A stretch of DNA of 64,000 nucleotides from Chryseotalea sp. WA131a (GTDB lineage Bacteria; Bacteroidota; Bacteroidia; Cytophagales; Cyclobacteriaceae): the NCBI GenBank assembly GCA_025370075.1, contig CP073016.1, positions 4,464,001 to 4,528,000 on the forward strand. Reading direction: 5' to 3'. Made by a program: the position numbers and the translations under genes. Of this stretch, positions 1-8,792 are shown piece after piece (the stretch's first letter is position 1; every line of letters begins with the position of its first letter). The notes beneath the pieces were generated by a model. The model was given only the letters and a program-made list of their open reading frames with translations, did no database searches and had not been told where the DNA came from.

Positions 1-2
1 GC

Positions 3-503
3 TCAGACATTGTGAGTAAGATTGAAGTGATTGGGGTGCACTGCGCTGAACTGGATCGATACTCATATGGAACCCCCATACAATTACAAATTATTGACGG
101 AATTACAAAGTCTAAGCACAGAGTGTTTTCTTTTACTTATGATGAAAACTCCACAAGAGCTCATACCCATAATCGCCTTTATTCGCACGAAGTAGATTTG
201 GATCTTACAGGTAATATGAAAGACATTCTTGAACAAATGACTGTAACTAGTAAAGCCTTATTCAATATGTTCTTGAATGACCACCCTAATATAGTATGGC
301 TTGAATGGGCTTCAGAGACTATCATTCGGAAAAAAAGAAGTCCTGATGATAGTAAACTAAGCAAAGAAAACTTAATCAAAATGAATACTGAAGAATTGTA
401 TAACTTTTTCAGGTGCCTTGAATATCCTTATCCCAATGGATATATTGAGGATGAAATTGGAAGACTTTATATTGAATCTGTAAGATACAAAAAACATGAT
501 TAA
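3..503 (+). CDS. Formyltransferase-like protein, 5' end cut by window edge
   Basis: The frame is open to the window edge and the protein aligns end to end with the downstream formyltransferase from its catalytic-His region onward (GVHCAEL here, GIHPSDL there; then GTPIQLQI versus GSPIQHQI). The roughly 75-residue N-terminal part of the Rossmann-like fold therefore lies upstream, and the GTG at 12 is probably internal. Family members transfer a formyl group from formyl-tetrahydrofolate to an amine, on amino-sugars in polysaccharide loci. The downstream copy has the usual Asp in DGGDIW; here that stretch reads roughly STRAHTHNRLY, so the catalytic Asp seems lost and activity is doubtful. It overlaps the next gene by 8 bases, so the two are probably translationally coupled. 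Confidence 0.6.
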   Translation, partial: SDIVSKIEVIGVHCAELDRYSYGTPIQLQIIDGITKSKHRVFSFTYDENSTRAHTHNRLYSHEVDLDLTGNMKDILEQMTVTSKALFNMFLNDHPNIVWLEWASETIIRKKRSPDDSKLSKENLIKMNTEELYNFFRCLEYPYPNGYIEDEIGRLYIESVRYKKHD

Positions 504-1188
504 AGTGATCTTATGCGGCTATCGCGATTGGGCATTCGAGACTTTCAATACTATTTCGAAACATCCCAGAATAAAAATTGTAGAGAAGATATCGTCAAAA
601 GAAGAATTTGACAAAAAAATATCTCAATTAGACCCAAAAGAAGTTGACTTCATTCTCTTTGTTGGATGGAGTTGGATTATAAATAAAGAGGTAACGGATA
701 GATATATTTGTTTAGGCATACATCCCTCAGATTTACCCAACTTTAGAGGAGGCTCACCAATACAACACCAAATCCTACAAGGCGTTAAAAAGAGTAAGGT
801 TTCTTTAATGACTCTGTCTTCGGAAAAACTCGATGGTGGTGATATTTGGCTTAAAACTGACTTGCTTCTTTCTGGAGATTCTATGGAAGATATTTTTAGA
901 AATTTGACTGAGAGTTCTATCAATTGTTTAAACAAATTTTTGGATATATATCCAAATATAAGACCGCTTCCTCAGAAAATAAGTGAAGGTTCCTATTTTG
1001 TAAGGAGAAAACCGGAAGAAAGCAAAATGAAAATTGAAGACTTTTCTACCAAATCGCTAGAAGAAATTTACGATTTTATTAGAAGCTTAACTGATCCCTA
1101 CCCAAATGCGTACATCGAAGACGAGCTTGGCAATAGATTAATTTTTAAAAAAGTTAAATATGTCCAAAAAGTTAATCGAATTGAATAA
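496..1188 (+). CDS. Sugar N-formyltransferase-like protein (methionyl-tRNA formyltransferase superfamily)
   Basis: A 230-residue protein with the formyl_trans_N layout. It has an N-terminal Rossmann-like half (MIKVILCGYRDWAF), the conserved block GIHPSDLPNFRGGSPIQ with the catalytic His, and the LDGGDIW segment with the catalytic Asp. The C-terminal part is a small domain (YDFIRSLTDPYPNAYIED). The size fits sugar N-formyltransferases such as those that make N-formyl-amino sugars, and is shorter than Fmt. The polysaccharide-locus context supports an amino-sugar nucleotide substrate over initiator tRNA. The start ATG lies inside the end of the preceding paralogue, giving a two-gene tandem. The exact sugar cannot be read from sequence. 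Confidence 0.75.
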   Translation: MIKVILCGYRDWAFETFNTISKHPRIKIVEKISSKEEFDKKISQLDPKEVDFILFVGWSWIINKEVTDRYICLGIHPSDLPNFRGGSPIQHQILQGVKKSKVSLMTLSSEKLDGGDIWLKTDLLLSGDSMEDIFRNLTESSINCLNKFLDIYPNIRPLPQKISEGSYFVRRKPEESKMKIEDFSTKSLEEIYDFIRSLTDPYPNAYIEDELGNRLIFKKVKYVQKVNRIE

Positions 1189-1335
1189 ACTGATATTATA
1201 ATCCGATCAAACTACCAATTAAGGCTTACAACGCCATCTTTTACATAGGACTGAGAGTTACATTTTGGGCATTCCATATTTTTTACCTAAAAAGACATAA
1301 TCTATACTTAGTTAGCAATACCCCATATTGTTCAA

Positions 1336-1395
1336 ATGGGAAATACACCTTCAGAGTTCAAAGGATTTAATTCGAAAATTCCTTCAAACTCATAA
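1336..1395 (+). pseudogene. Remnant of a methyltransferase N-terminus
   Basis: A 19-codon frame reads NTPSEFKGFNSKIP before a stop. The intact methyltransferase at 2039 begins with GTPPEPKGFNSKIP at residues 14-27. The match over 14 residues, and the position just before an acyltransferase remnant, suggest the relic of a duplicated methyltransferase gene. Nothing further of that gene is readable. Confidence 0.4.
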
Positions 1396-1526
1396 ATGTA
1401 AACTTGTTTAACCACTGCTTCATGGCTTACAATTTCAAAAGCAAAACTAAAAGCATGTTTAAATTTCAAGGTGAATTATTCTAAATCAACCATTCGTTTG
1501 TAGACTTTATTTCCTGAAGAAAAATA

Positions 1527-1730
1527 TGACGGCAAAGAGTGCTGATAGTTATCTCACGGAAACCTTAGAGAATAGAGAATATTACCAGGGTTTTGATGGG
1601 TTGCGAGCAAATAGCTGAATTCTCTGTTATGGTATTCAATTCTTTTCCGCTTGGTCTCCTAAAAATTGGATGGATTGGAGTTGCTCTCTTTTTTGTCATC
1701 TCGGGTTTGTTGGTCACCAATATATCTTGA
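1527..1730 (+). pseudogene. Degraded acyltransferase-3 (OafA-like) N-terminal fragment
   Basis: Two frames joined by a frameshift near 1605-1615 give the N-terminus of a membrane O-acyltransferase: YYQGFDGLRA in the first frame, then FSVMVFNSFPLGLL and KIGWIGVALFFVISGLLVTN in the second. The canonical family motif is D-G-L-R-A ... GWxGVDLFFVISGFLI; here the Asp of GVDLFF is Ala. A TGA stop at 1728 ends the readable part and no downstream catalytic body is visible. This copy is clearly dead. It is a distant relative of the acyltransferase at 3.2 kb. Confidence 0.6.
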
Positions 1731-2038
1731 TTTGAACTTGAGTATAGGTTTCTCGAAATACCTCCAAGACAGTGAGGAAACAATAATGGTCAATAAGAAT
1801 TCAACGGGAACCAAAAGCACTGCACTGATTATCTAAATGAAATTTAACTATAAAAAAGCTAACGGCTTCAAAAGTTATCCAGTGGTATATATATTAAATA
1901 CGCATAGGATTTCACGATGAGTAGCCTGTCATATCCTTATATAAATACAAGAATAGCGGACATACAGTGGAATGTGCTGTCGCACTTCAGTCTTCTATTA
2001 GTTCTTATTTGTTACCTAAACTTTGAAAACAATACTAT

Positions 2039-3079
2039 ATGGCAACTGACCAATTAAAATCGATTATTTACAGAAGAGGTACACCTCCTGAACCAAAAGG
2101 CTTTAACTCGAAAATACCTTGGACGGTGCAACATCAAATTGCAGTAACCACCGGCAAGGTATTCAACAGTATCGTTGGTAATATGACGGAGTATCCTACC
2201 TATAGCATACCTCTGCCAAAAACAGCAACACCTAAATTAATGCTCGATATTGGAAGCGGATGGGGAAGATGGTTGGTAGCCGGTCATGATCTGGGTTATA
2301 TACCTGTTGGTTTTGATATACGTTTGGAGTTTTGTGAAACACAACAGCACATATTGAAGGCGACCAATAGAAAAGGATATTCAATTGTTGCTGATTTAGA
2401 AGAAATACCATTCATTGACTCTCTTTTTGATTTGGTTTGGTCTTTTATCACGCTGCAGCAAGTACACAAAAACAGGTTAGAGAATTGCCTTAAATGTGTT
2501 GATAAGTTGTTAGCCAAGGATGGATTTTCGTATCTCCAGTTTCCCAACAAGATGGGAATTCGGCATAGGTTTTGGAAATCAAATACCGATGGTGATGGCC
2601 CAGATGATTTCCTGACCAATCGGATGTACACCCCTGAAGAGTACCGTGAAATTTTTACCAAATACTTAGACAATTTCGAAAACTACAACCATTGTTTTAT
2701 AGGCATCTCCATGCTCAAGGAAGATTTGAAATACCTGTCATTTCCGCAAAATACCATGTGGCTTTTGTCCTTGTTAGCCACTAACGTAACAAAGCCCTTT
2801 CCATTATTCGCTCCACTTGCAGATAGTATTTTCATTAAAAACACAAAAAAATCATCAATAAAAGAAGAAACTTTGTTACGCACGGAGTTTATCAAACTTC
2901 ACCAGTCGGCTGATTTTGATAACCTGAATATCATCCGCTTAGCAAAATGCCCGATTTCCGGGGAAAGGCTAGAGTTGAGTAACGATCGAACAAAAGTTAT
3001 TTCCAACGGTGCCGGTGTTTACTTTCCGGTTGTAAACGACATACCCATTTTGATAAGATCGGAAGCTGTGAGTCTGTAA
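2039..3079 (+). CDS. SAM-dependent methyltransferase with C-terminal Trm112-like domain
   Basis: A 346-residue class I methyltransferase. The SAM-binding motif I reads MLDIGSGWGRW (about residues 65-75), the acidic end of strand 2 is GFDIRLE, and the post-I/II region includes ADLEEIPF and FDLVWSFITLQQV. The last 45 residues (LAKCPISGERLELS ... GVYFPVVNDIPIL) look like the Trm112p-like small domain often fused to bacterial methyltransferases. In this locus it probably methylates a sugar or glycan intermediate. The substrate cannot be inferred. A degraded relic of its N-terminus lies upstream at 1336. The start ATG at 2039 has no strong Shine-Dalgarno, which is usual for Bacteroidota. Confidence 0.75.
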   Translation: MATDQLKSIIYRRGTPPEPKGFNSKIPWTVQHQIAVTTGKVFNSIVGNMTEYPTYSIPLPKTATPKLMLDIGSGWGRWLVAGHDLGYIPVGFDIRLEFCETQQHILKATNRKGYSIVADLEEIPFIDSLFDLVWSFITLQQVHKNRLENCLKCVDKLLAKDGFSYLQFPNKMGIRHRFWKSNTDGDGPDDFLTNRMYTPEEYREIFTKYLDNFENYNHCFIGISMLKEDLKYLSFPQNTMWLLSLLATNVTKPFPLFAPLADSIFIKNTKKSSIKEETLLRTEFIKLHQSADFDNLNIIRLAKCPISGERLELSNDRTKVISNGAGVYFPVVNDIPILIRSEAVSL

Positions 3080-3165
3080 TTTTTTTAATCATATTTTCCA
3101 GCAACGAATTGACTATCTCAACAAATTCTAATGCATAAATTGGACTTAACTAACTGTTGAAAAAA

Positions 3166-4234
3166 ATGATGAATAAGCGAATTGTTGGAATAGATTTTTT
3201 ACGGGGGGTAGCCGTTATTCTTGTTATTTTTCGTCATATAACGTGGCCATCTATACCCTTTTTAACTAGGATAGGGTGGGCCGGTGTAGATCTTTTCTTT
3301 GTACTGAGCGGTTACCTGGTAACGAGCCTGCTCTTGGTAGAGTATCAAAAAAACAAGTAAGGTGAATATTCAACGATTTTTGATTCGAAGAGCTTTCAAA
3401 ATTTACCCTGCTCACTATGTGATGATCATTATTACCATCATATCATTTCCAATTATCAATATATTCTTTCCCATTCAAATTGGGTATGGGGCTCACCCAT
3501 ACATCGGGGAGTTTTTTTATTTGCAGAATTACATCGGAGCGCTATGGAATCACACGTGGTCGCTGGCAGTGGAAGAACATTTTTACATTCTACTTTGTAT
3601 TTTTGTCTACATTGTTATCCGCACAAAGCTAATAGAGAAAGGCACTGTTTTGGTATGGATATTTGCACTACTGCTGCTGCTTGTTTTAATTCTACGAATA
3701 ACGCATTCGTATGATACTACCTCAATTGCTTTTTTATCACATTTTCGGATGGACAGCCTCATGTTTGGCTCTGTGATCGCATACATTCTTAGTTTCCGTG
3801 CTGATCAAAGTACCGCTTTTGTTCGCAAGCATAATAAGTTACTGGTGTTCATTGCGGCATTGCTTCTCATGCCGATACTTTTTTTGCACCCGTGGTCTAC
3901 CTTTATGCTCACCTACGGGCTAACATTTACCTACATTGGTTTTGGCCTCTTGGTAGTTCTCATCGTGGTTTATGCCGATAGTGCAGGCATGGTAAAGATA
4001 TCCCAACTGGTTTTAGTGAGGCAAATGGCAAATGTGGGTTTCTATTCTTATTCAATTTACCTGTGGCACATGTTTGTTATCAGGTTTTGCTCCCTGCTGC
4101 AAAAAAAATTAACATTCATTCATAATTCCGTCTTTGTAATACTAACGTTTGCTTTAGCAATTGCTGTAGGCATTGTTATGGCCAAATTAGTAGAGTTGCC
4201 AGCTTTAAAACTGCGCGACAAAATCACCCGATGA
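3166..4234 (+). pseudogene. Acyltransferase-3 family membrane O-acyltransferase, split by a one-base frameshift
   Basis: Residues from 3166 give FLRGVAVILVIFRHI and GWAGVDLFFVLSGYLVTSLL (the N-terminal family motifs), ending at a TAA at 3358. A second frame from 3362 continues without a gap with NIQRFLIRRAFKIYPAHY and about nine membrane helices, including the WSLAVEEHFYILL motif and SIYLWHMF near the end. Removing one A from the seven-A run at 3347-3353 fuses the halves into about 355 residues reading EYQKTSKVNIQRF, the expected family sequence. The enzyme would O-acylate a surface sugar. The shift could be a real inactivating mutation, slippage-based phase variation, or a sequencing error in a homopolymer. 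TTG 3157 and ATG 3166/3169 are alternative starts. Confidence 0.75.
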
Positions 4235-4394
4235 CGATCGAAGCAAGTAGTAACTGCAACTTGTTATTGTTGGTTATTTGTGAATGCCAAGCCCTAAGAT
4301 TTTTTCAGAAAAGTCGATGCAGGAATTGATAGATTAAATCCACGAACTTTCGGCTATAAAAATTCGAGACAAGTTTGTCTTAACGTAATTGAGT

Positions 4395-6176
4395 ATGTGT
4401 GGCATAGTAGGTATATATTCTTCAAGAAATTCGGAAATTGAAAATAGACTTGTGGTAGGGCTTAAATCGCAAACCCACCGTGGGCCTGATGACCAAGGTG
4501 TTTTATACTTAAAAAACGATGGAGTTGGCTTAGCGCAAAACAGACTTTCGATTATTGATACAAGTTTCACTGGCCACCAACCAATGACCACCACACATCA
4601 TGGCAACGAGTACGCCATTGTATACAACGGAGAGGTGTACAATTATCAGGAGTTAAAGAACGAATTAATTGCGTTGGGTTATTCATTCTTGTCAACGTCA
4701 GATACAGAGGTGATTTTGAAATCTTACATTGAGTGGGGTAAAAATTGCGTGAGTAAATTCCGAGGCATGTTTGCGCTTGCCATTTGGGACGGGAGGAATA
4801 AATTTCTCTTTATTGCGAGAGATCGTTTTGGCATCAAACCTTTTCTTTATTCCAATGATGGGGGAGAATTTATTTTTGCCAGTGAGGTTAGAACGCTGCT
4901 GAAAATGCGTGATACTGCTGGACCAATAGACTCAGCTGCTATTATCGATTTTCTTTTATTTGGATCAATTCGGCAACCTCGAAGTTTATATAAAAGTATT
5001 AAGTGGCTACCGAAGGCGCACTATGGTATTGTTACAACAGAAAGCGTGCAATTGGTTAGATACTGGGATTTATCGGAGGCTGTAGGTAGCAGCAGAAAGC
5101 AATTTGCAGGAATTGACTATGAAGAAGCAAAAACCGAACTCAGACAAAATCTGGAGGAGGCTACTCGCCTGCATTTAATTAGTGATGTAAAAGTAGGTGC
5201 ATTTTTAAGCGGGGGTATCGATTCTACAGCGGTTGTGGCGCTTATGGCTAAATATTACCCTGCTAAACTAAACACCTTTACCCTTGGTTTCGAATCCTCG
5301 CTAACCACGTTCCCTGACGAATCGGAAATTGCCAGCAAAACGGCAAAACAATTGAATACCGAACACCACACCCTAACACTTACCAAGAGTTATTTTTTAG
5401 ATCGTATCCCTGATTTTTTCAACGCTCAAGACCAACCCTCCATTGATGGGTTGAACACCTATTTGATTTCTGAATTTGTTTCTACTGATGTGAAAGTAGT
5501 ATTGTCGGGGTTAGGTGGAGATGAATTGTTTCTTGGATACGCCTATGTATCGGAATTGATGCATCGTTCAACTAAGGCATACAGTGGAGAGTGGGTAGAT
5601 TTTGCAGCCCCGCTTTTGGATCGCCTTCCGCGAAGGTGGAGTAGAAAGCTTACGCTACGCTACGGAAACAGCATTCAAAGATTGCTTACTATAAGAAGGT
5701 ACTTGTTGTTGCCCGATCTGGAAAAAATTGCTTTTCAATGGGGAGTTACCAAAAGAGAGATTGCGCAATATCACGATACCTTGCTTGACGAGCTGGCACT
5801 TGAAATCGATAAAGAAGCTGAGCTGATGGATAATGTGAGTCTATTTGAATTAAACAACTACATACCTAACACGCTGCTGAGAGATTCAGACGTGATGGCC
5901 ATGCGTCACCACAAAGAAATAAGACCCATTTTGTTAGACCACAAACTGGTAGAGTACGCTCTTGCTTTACCTGCAAACTATAAGCTCAACAAAAAAATAT
6001 TGAAAGACTGCCTGGCTGATCTGATACCTGATTTTGTGTTAAAAGGAAAAAAATTAGGCTTTGAACTCCCCTACGATTTGTGGTTGAGCGATTTAATCAA
6101 CAACGCTAAATTTTATGGGGGCGGCAGTTTTAAAAGGCATTTTTTTTATTTGCACCAGTTTTTAAATAGCAAGTAG
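4395..6176 (+). CDS. asnB: Asparagine synthetase (glutamine-hydrolysing), AsnB-type
   Basis: 593 residues. The ATG at 4395 places Cys at position 2 (MCGIVGIY), the nucleophile of class II glutamine amidotransferases; an upstream in-frame TTG at 4389 would bury it and is rejected. The N-terminal amidotransferase domain has HRGPDD and YNGEVYNY. The synthetase domain has the ATP-pyrophosphatase P-loop SGGIDST and SGLGGDELFLGY. Family members convert Asp plus Gln to Asn, but copies in polysaccharide loci are often thought to amidate uronic acids or similar sugars. Position between an acyltransferase and a Wzy-like gene favours that role here, which is inference. Its stop overlaps the next start by one base. 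Confidence 0.85.
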   Translation: MCGIVGIYSSRNSEIENRLVVGLKSQTHRGPDDQGVLYLKNDGVGLAQNRLSIIDTSFTGHQPMTTTHHGNEYAIVYNGEVYNYQELKNELIALGYSFLSTSDTEVILKSYIEWGKNCVSKFRGMFALAIWDGRNKFLFIARDRFGIKPFLYSNDGGEFIFASEVRTLLKMRDTAGPIDSAAIIDFLLFGSIRQPRSLYKSIKWLPKAHYGIVTTESVQLVRYWDLSEAVGSSRKQFAGIDYEEAKTELRQNLEEATRLHLISDVKVGAFLSGGIDSTAVVALMAKYYPAKLNTFTLGFESSLTTFPDESEIASKTAKQLNTEHHTLTLTKSYFLDRIPDFFNAQDQPSIDGLNTYLISEFVSTDVKVVLSGLGGDELFLGYAYVSELMHRSTKAYSGEWVDFAAPLLDRLPRRWSRKLTLRYGNSIQRLLTIRRYLLLPDLEKIAFQWGVTKREIAQYHDTLLDELALEIDKEAELMDNVSLFELNNYIPNTLLRDSDVMAMRHHKEIRPILLDHKLVEYALALPANYKLNKKILKDCLADLIPDFVLKGKKLGFELPYDLWLSDLINNAKFYGGGSFKRHFFYLHQFLNSK

Positions 6177-7519
6177 TGCGCAAAAGCCCATTTGAATTTT
6201 TATGGAAATATGGACTTGCAGTATTTGCAACCACATTTATTTTTTCACTTGATTGGGAGGTAGGGAATTATCTATTGGCCATTGTGATCATATACCTCAT
6301 TCAGACTCGTGACGAGGATAATTTTTTCTATGCCTTGATTATTGCGTTATCGTCCGTTAATCACCAAATAAGCATAAATACTGAAAATTTAAATGTTGCT
6401 TCCTCTCAGCTAAATTACAACGTAAATCTGGGTTTCCTCAATATTTCACTTCCAGAAGTATTCTACTTAACTGTTGTTCTTTTGTCATTCAGGCTAATGG
6501 ACAATCGGTTTTTTAATACCTACAAAGCATTTTTAATTTTGTTGCTTGTTGGAGGAATTTATGTGGCCTACCGAACACTTACTTATCCGCTGAGCGTAAT
6601 AACCGGGTGGAGTGCAGCCTTTAGGGTAACGCTGGTGCCATCTGCTCTTCTTGCTGGACTTTTTGTGAATAAGAATTTCGGTCGTCTTTCGCCTTATAAG
6701 TTTTTAAGTGCAGTTATTTTAGTATTTTTAATAAACGCGTTTTTTTTTAATCGATTCGGGCACCTAATTTTTCTTACTGCTGCCTGTATATCGGCCACCA
6801 TTTTTTTTTCAAAATTGGCTTTTTTTATTTTAACAGCACTTTTTGCCTTTTCGCTATTTAGGGTGGGTGAGTCGACAACATTTACCGTCCTCTTATCATA
6901 TGCTATTCCGTTGGTGCTGTATGTGAGTAGAGCTGCGAGTGGAAAATTCTACGCAAAGAGTACCTTGATTGGATTGATCATGGCGTTTGTAAGTTTGTTT
7001 GCTTATGTTCTTTGGAATTTGGAAGAGATTTATACTTATTTCTTTCAAACAACCGAAGATAAGTCATCCATTTTTGTCGACCCGAAAACCTATTTCATTT
7101 TCAAAATGGGAGATCGTGTGGCATTGTGGAAACCGTTTTTAGATGATTTTCTCCTGCGTCCGTATGAGATGGTTTTCAATCGCCCTATATCGGTAGTGAA
7201 TATTCTTTTTGATGAATCAAAGGAAACGGAATGGAAAACGCATCCGCATAACGTTTTTATTGGACTGTTATTTTATTACGGGCCGGTGATAGGAGGTTTT
7301 TTTATTTTTTTGCTGTTGAAAGTACTCAGAGATTCAATTAATACAATCAGTTCACTTTCGCTACCCAAAAGCGTCTTCTTTAATGGCTTGATACTTTCAA
7401 TGTTTCCTGGTCTCCTGTTTGGTTTTTATCCAGTTGAATTCACTATTGGCTATATCTATTTTCTCATAGCTGGTACCATAGTATTTAGTGATGAGAATAT
7501 TGCATATCGGCTCAGGTGA
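6176..7519 (+). CDS. O-antigen polymerase/ligase-like membrane protein (Wzy candidate)
   Basis: 447 residues, almost entirely hydrophobic helices (about 11-12), with one larger hydrophilic loop at roughly residues 295-365. That loop contains RVALWKPFLDDFLLRPYEMVF and ends at HPHNVFIGLLFYYG, the H-N-x-F pattern typical of Wzy_C/O-antigen ligase proteins before the last helices. It would join lipid-linked repeat units in the periplasm. Wzy sequences are too divergent to name the linkage. The GTG start overlaps the asnB stop by one base, and the 3' end overlaps the next glycosyltransferase by 29 bases, so it is in an operon. It is the only polymerase candidate in the window. Confidence 0.7.
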   Translation: MRKSPFEFLWKYGLAVFATTFIFSLDWEVGNYLLAIVIIYLIQTRDEDNFFYALIIALSSVNHQISINTENLNVASSQLNYNVNLGFLNISLPEVFYLTVVLLSFRLMDNRFFNTYKAFLILLLVGGIYVAYRTLTYPLSVITGWSAAFRVTLVPSALLAGLFVNKNFGRLSPYKFLSAVILVFLINAFFFNRFGHLIFLTAACISATIFFSKLAFFILTALFAFSLFRVGESTTFTVLLSYAIPLVLYVSRAASGKFYAKSTLIGLIMAFVSLFAYVLWNLEEIYTYFFQTTEDKSSIFVDPKTYFIFKMGDRVALWKPFLDDFLLRPYEMVFNRPISVVNILFDESKETEWKTHPHNVFIGLLFYYGPVIGGFFIFLLLKVLRDSINTISSLSLPKSVFFNGLILSMFPGLLFGFYPVEFTIGYIYFLIAGTIVFSDENIAYRLR

Positions 7520-8741
7520 TTTAGCTTCCGGAGCAGGCAAGGGTCTTTATAACTTGCACCTAGCGCTATTAGAAGCAAACATAGAGAGCAGGGTACTCTG
7601 CCAAATACAGCCTAAAGAAAAGCTTGTTAATGTATTTCCTGTTAACACGAAATGGACGGATAAGATTAGGAGATTTTTGTACACGCATATAGAGAAGTTA
7701 CCATTGCTTTTTTATCCAAAAAGAGATCAGCAAATATTTAGCAATTCACTACTTGGCTTCGATATTTCAAATAGTGAGCACTATGTATGGGCCAATATTA
7801 TCCATTTTCATTGGGTTAATCAGGGAATGATCGCCATCAGCTCGATGAAGAAGTTGAAGAAACCAATCGTTTGGACATTGCGCGACATGTGGCTATTTAC
7901 GGGAGGGTGCCATCATTCATTTGCTTGCCAAAATTATCGCCATGGATGTGGTAACTGCCCGTATTTGAAATCAACCAAATTGCGCGACCTGTCGTATTTC
8001 AACTACCGAAGAAAACTAAGGTATGTTAAGAACATAAGTGTTACGGCTATTTCACCGTGGCTATCAGATATTGCCAACGAAAGTCTGCTGTTTCAACAGA
8101 ATATAATTACAAGTACTTTCATTCCCAATATCATCGATACTGATAAATTTAAGCCTAAGGGTCGGGCGATAAACAAATTGTATGAAATTCTACCCGACAA
8201 TAAGAAAATCATTCTGGTAGGTGCCACCGATATCCGGTCCCCATACAAAGGCTATCAATATTTGGAACCACTCTTTGAAGCAATGGGTGACTCTTACCAC
8301 TGGATTTTTTTTGGTGGTTCAACTGTAAGCAATCAATTTTTGCTTTCGAATAAAAATTATACCGATTTTGGATATGTGAATAGTGATGAGGAGTTATGCG
8401 AAATTTATAGTGTAGCAGATGTTTTCCTCGCGCCATCTGTGGCCGAAGCTTTTGGCAAAACCATTATAGAGGCACAGGCATGCGGCACACCCGTGGTTTG
8501 CTTTAATGCAACAGGGCCGCAGGCGCTGGTGGAACATTTGGTAACAGGATACAAAGCAACGCCTTTTGAAAGTGGCGACTTAATGAAGGGTTTACAGTAT
8601 GTTACTACCAGCAACATAAAAGAGATTAATGCAAAATTGATTAGAGGTTTTGCTGAACGATTTAGTAAAACAACAGTGGTTGGAGATTATGTGGCATTTT
8701 ATAAGCAAGTGTTGCGCGAGAAAGGCAACCACGAAAACTAA
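7491..8741 (+). CDS. Glycosyltransferase family 4 protein (WcaC-like)
   Basis: 416 residues with the GT-B fold. The N-terminal half starts MRILHIGSGDLASGAGKGLYN and carries a Cys-rich segment (GGCHHSF, CQNYRHGCGNCPYL) seen in a GT4 subgroup that includes colanic-acid transferases. The C-terminal nucleotide-sugar domain has LAPSVAEAFGKTIIEAQACGTPVV, where the EAFG...E pattern contacts the donor. It would add one sugar to the lipid-linked repeat unit on the cytoplasmic side. The start at ATG 7491 lies inside the end of the polymerase gene. Donor and acceptor are not predictable. Confidence 0.8.
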   Translation: MRILHIGSGDLASGAGKGLYNLHLALLEANIESRVLCQIQPKEKLVNVFPVNTKWTDKIRRFLYTHIEKLPLLFYPKRDQQIFSNSLLGFDISNSEHYVWANIIHFHWVNQGMIAISSMKKLKKPIVWTLRDMWLFTGGCHHSFACQNYRHGCGNCPYLKSTKLRDLSYFNYRRKLRYVKNISVTAISPWLSDIANESLLFQQNIITSTFIPNIIDTDKFKPKGRAINKLYEILPDNKKIILVGATDIRSPYKGYQYLEPLFEAMGDSYHWIFFGGSTVSNQFLLSNKNYTDFGYVNSDEELCEIYSVADVFLAPSVAEAFGKTIIEAQACGTPVVCFNATGPQALVEHLVTGYKATPFESGDLMKGLQYVTTSNIKEINAKLIRGFAERFSKTTVVGDYVAFYKQVLREKGNHEN

Positions 8742-8792
8742 CTTTTTTCCAAGCAAATCGAGTGCGAATAATGCACCTGTAATGTTAATGCG

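Larger units (their letters stand above)
1189..2038. other. Decayed intergenic region
   Basis: There is no intact gene in these 850 bases. They contain the two remnants listed separately (methyltransferase fragment at 1336, acyltransferase fragment at 1527). Short coherent frames also occur around 1742-1835 and 1917-2057, but I cannot assign them to a family. The region looks like a duplicated gene pair that has lost function. Confidence 0.6.

Noticed and set aside
1742..2057. Short frames at 1742-1835 and 1917-2057 with protein-like stretches
   Set aside because: They are not linked to a known family and overlap the start of the methyltransferase. Kept only as part of the decayed region.
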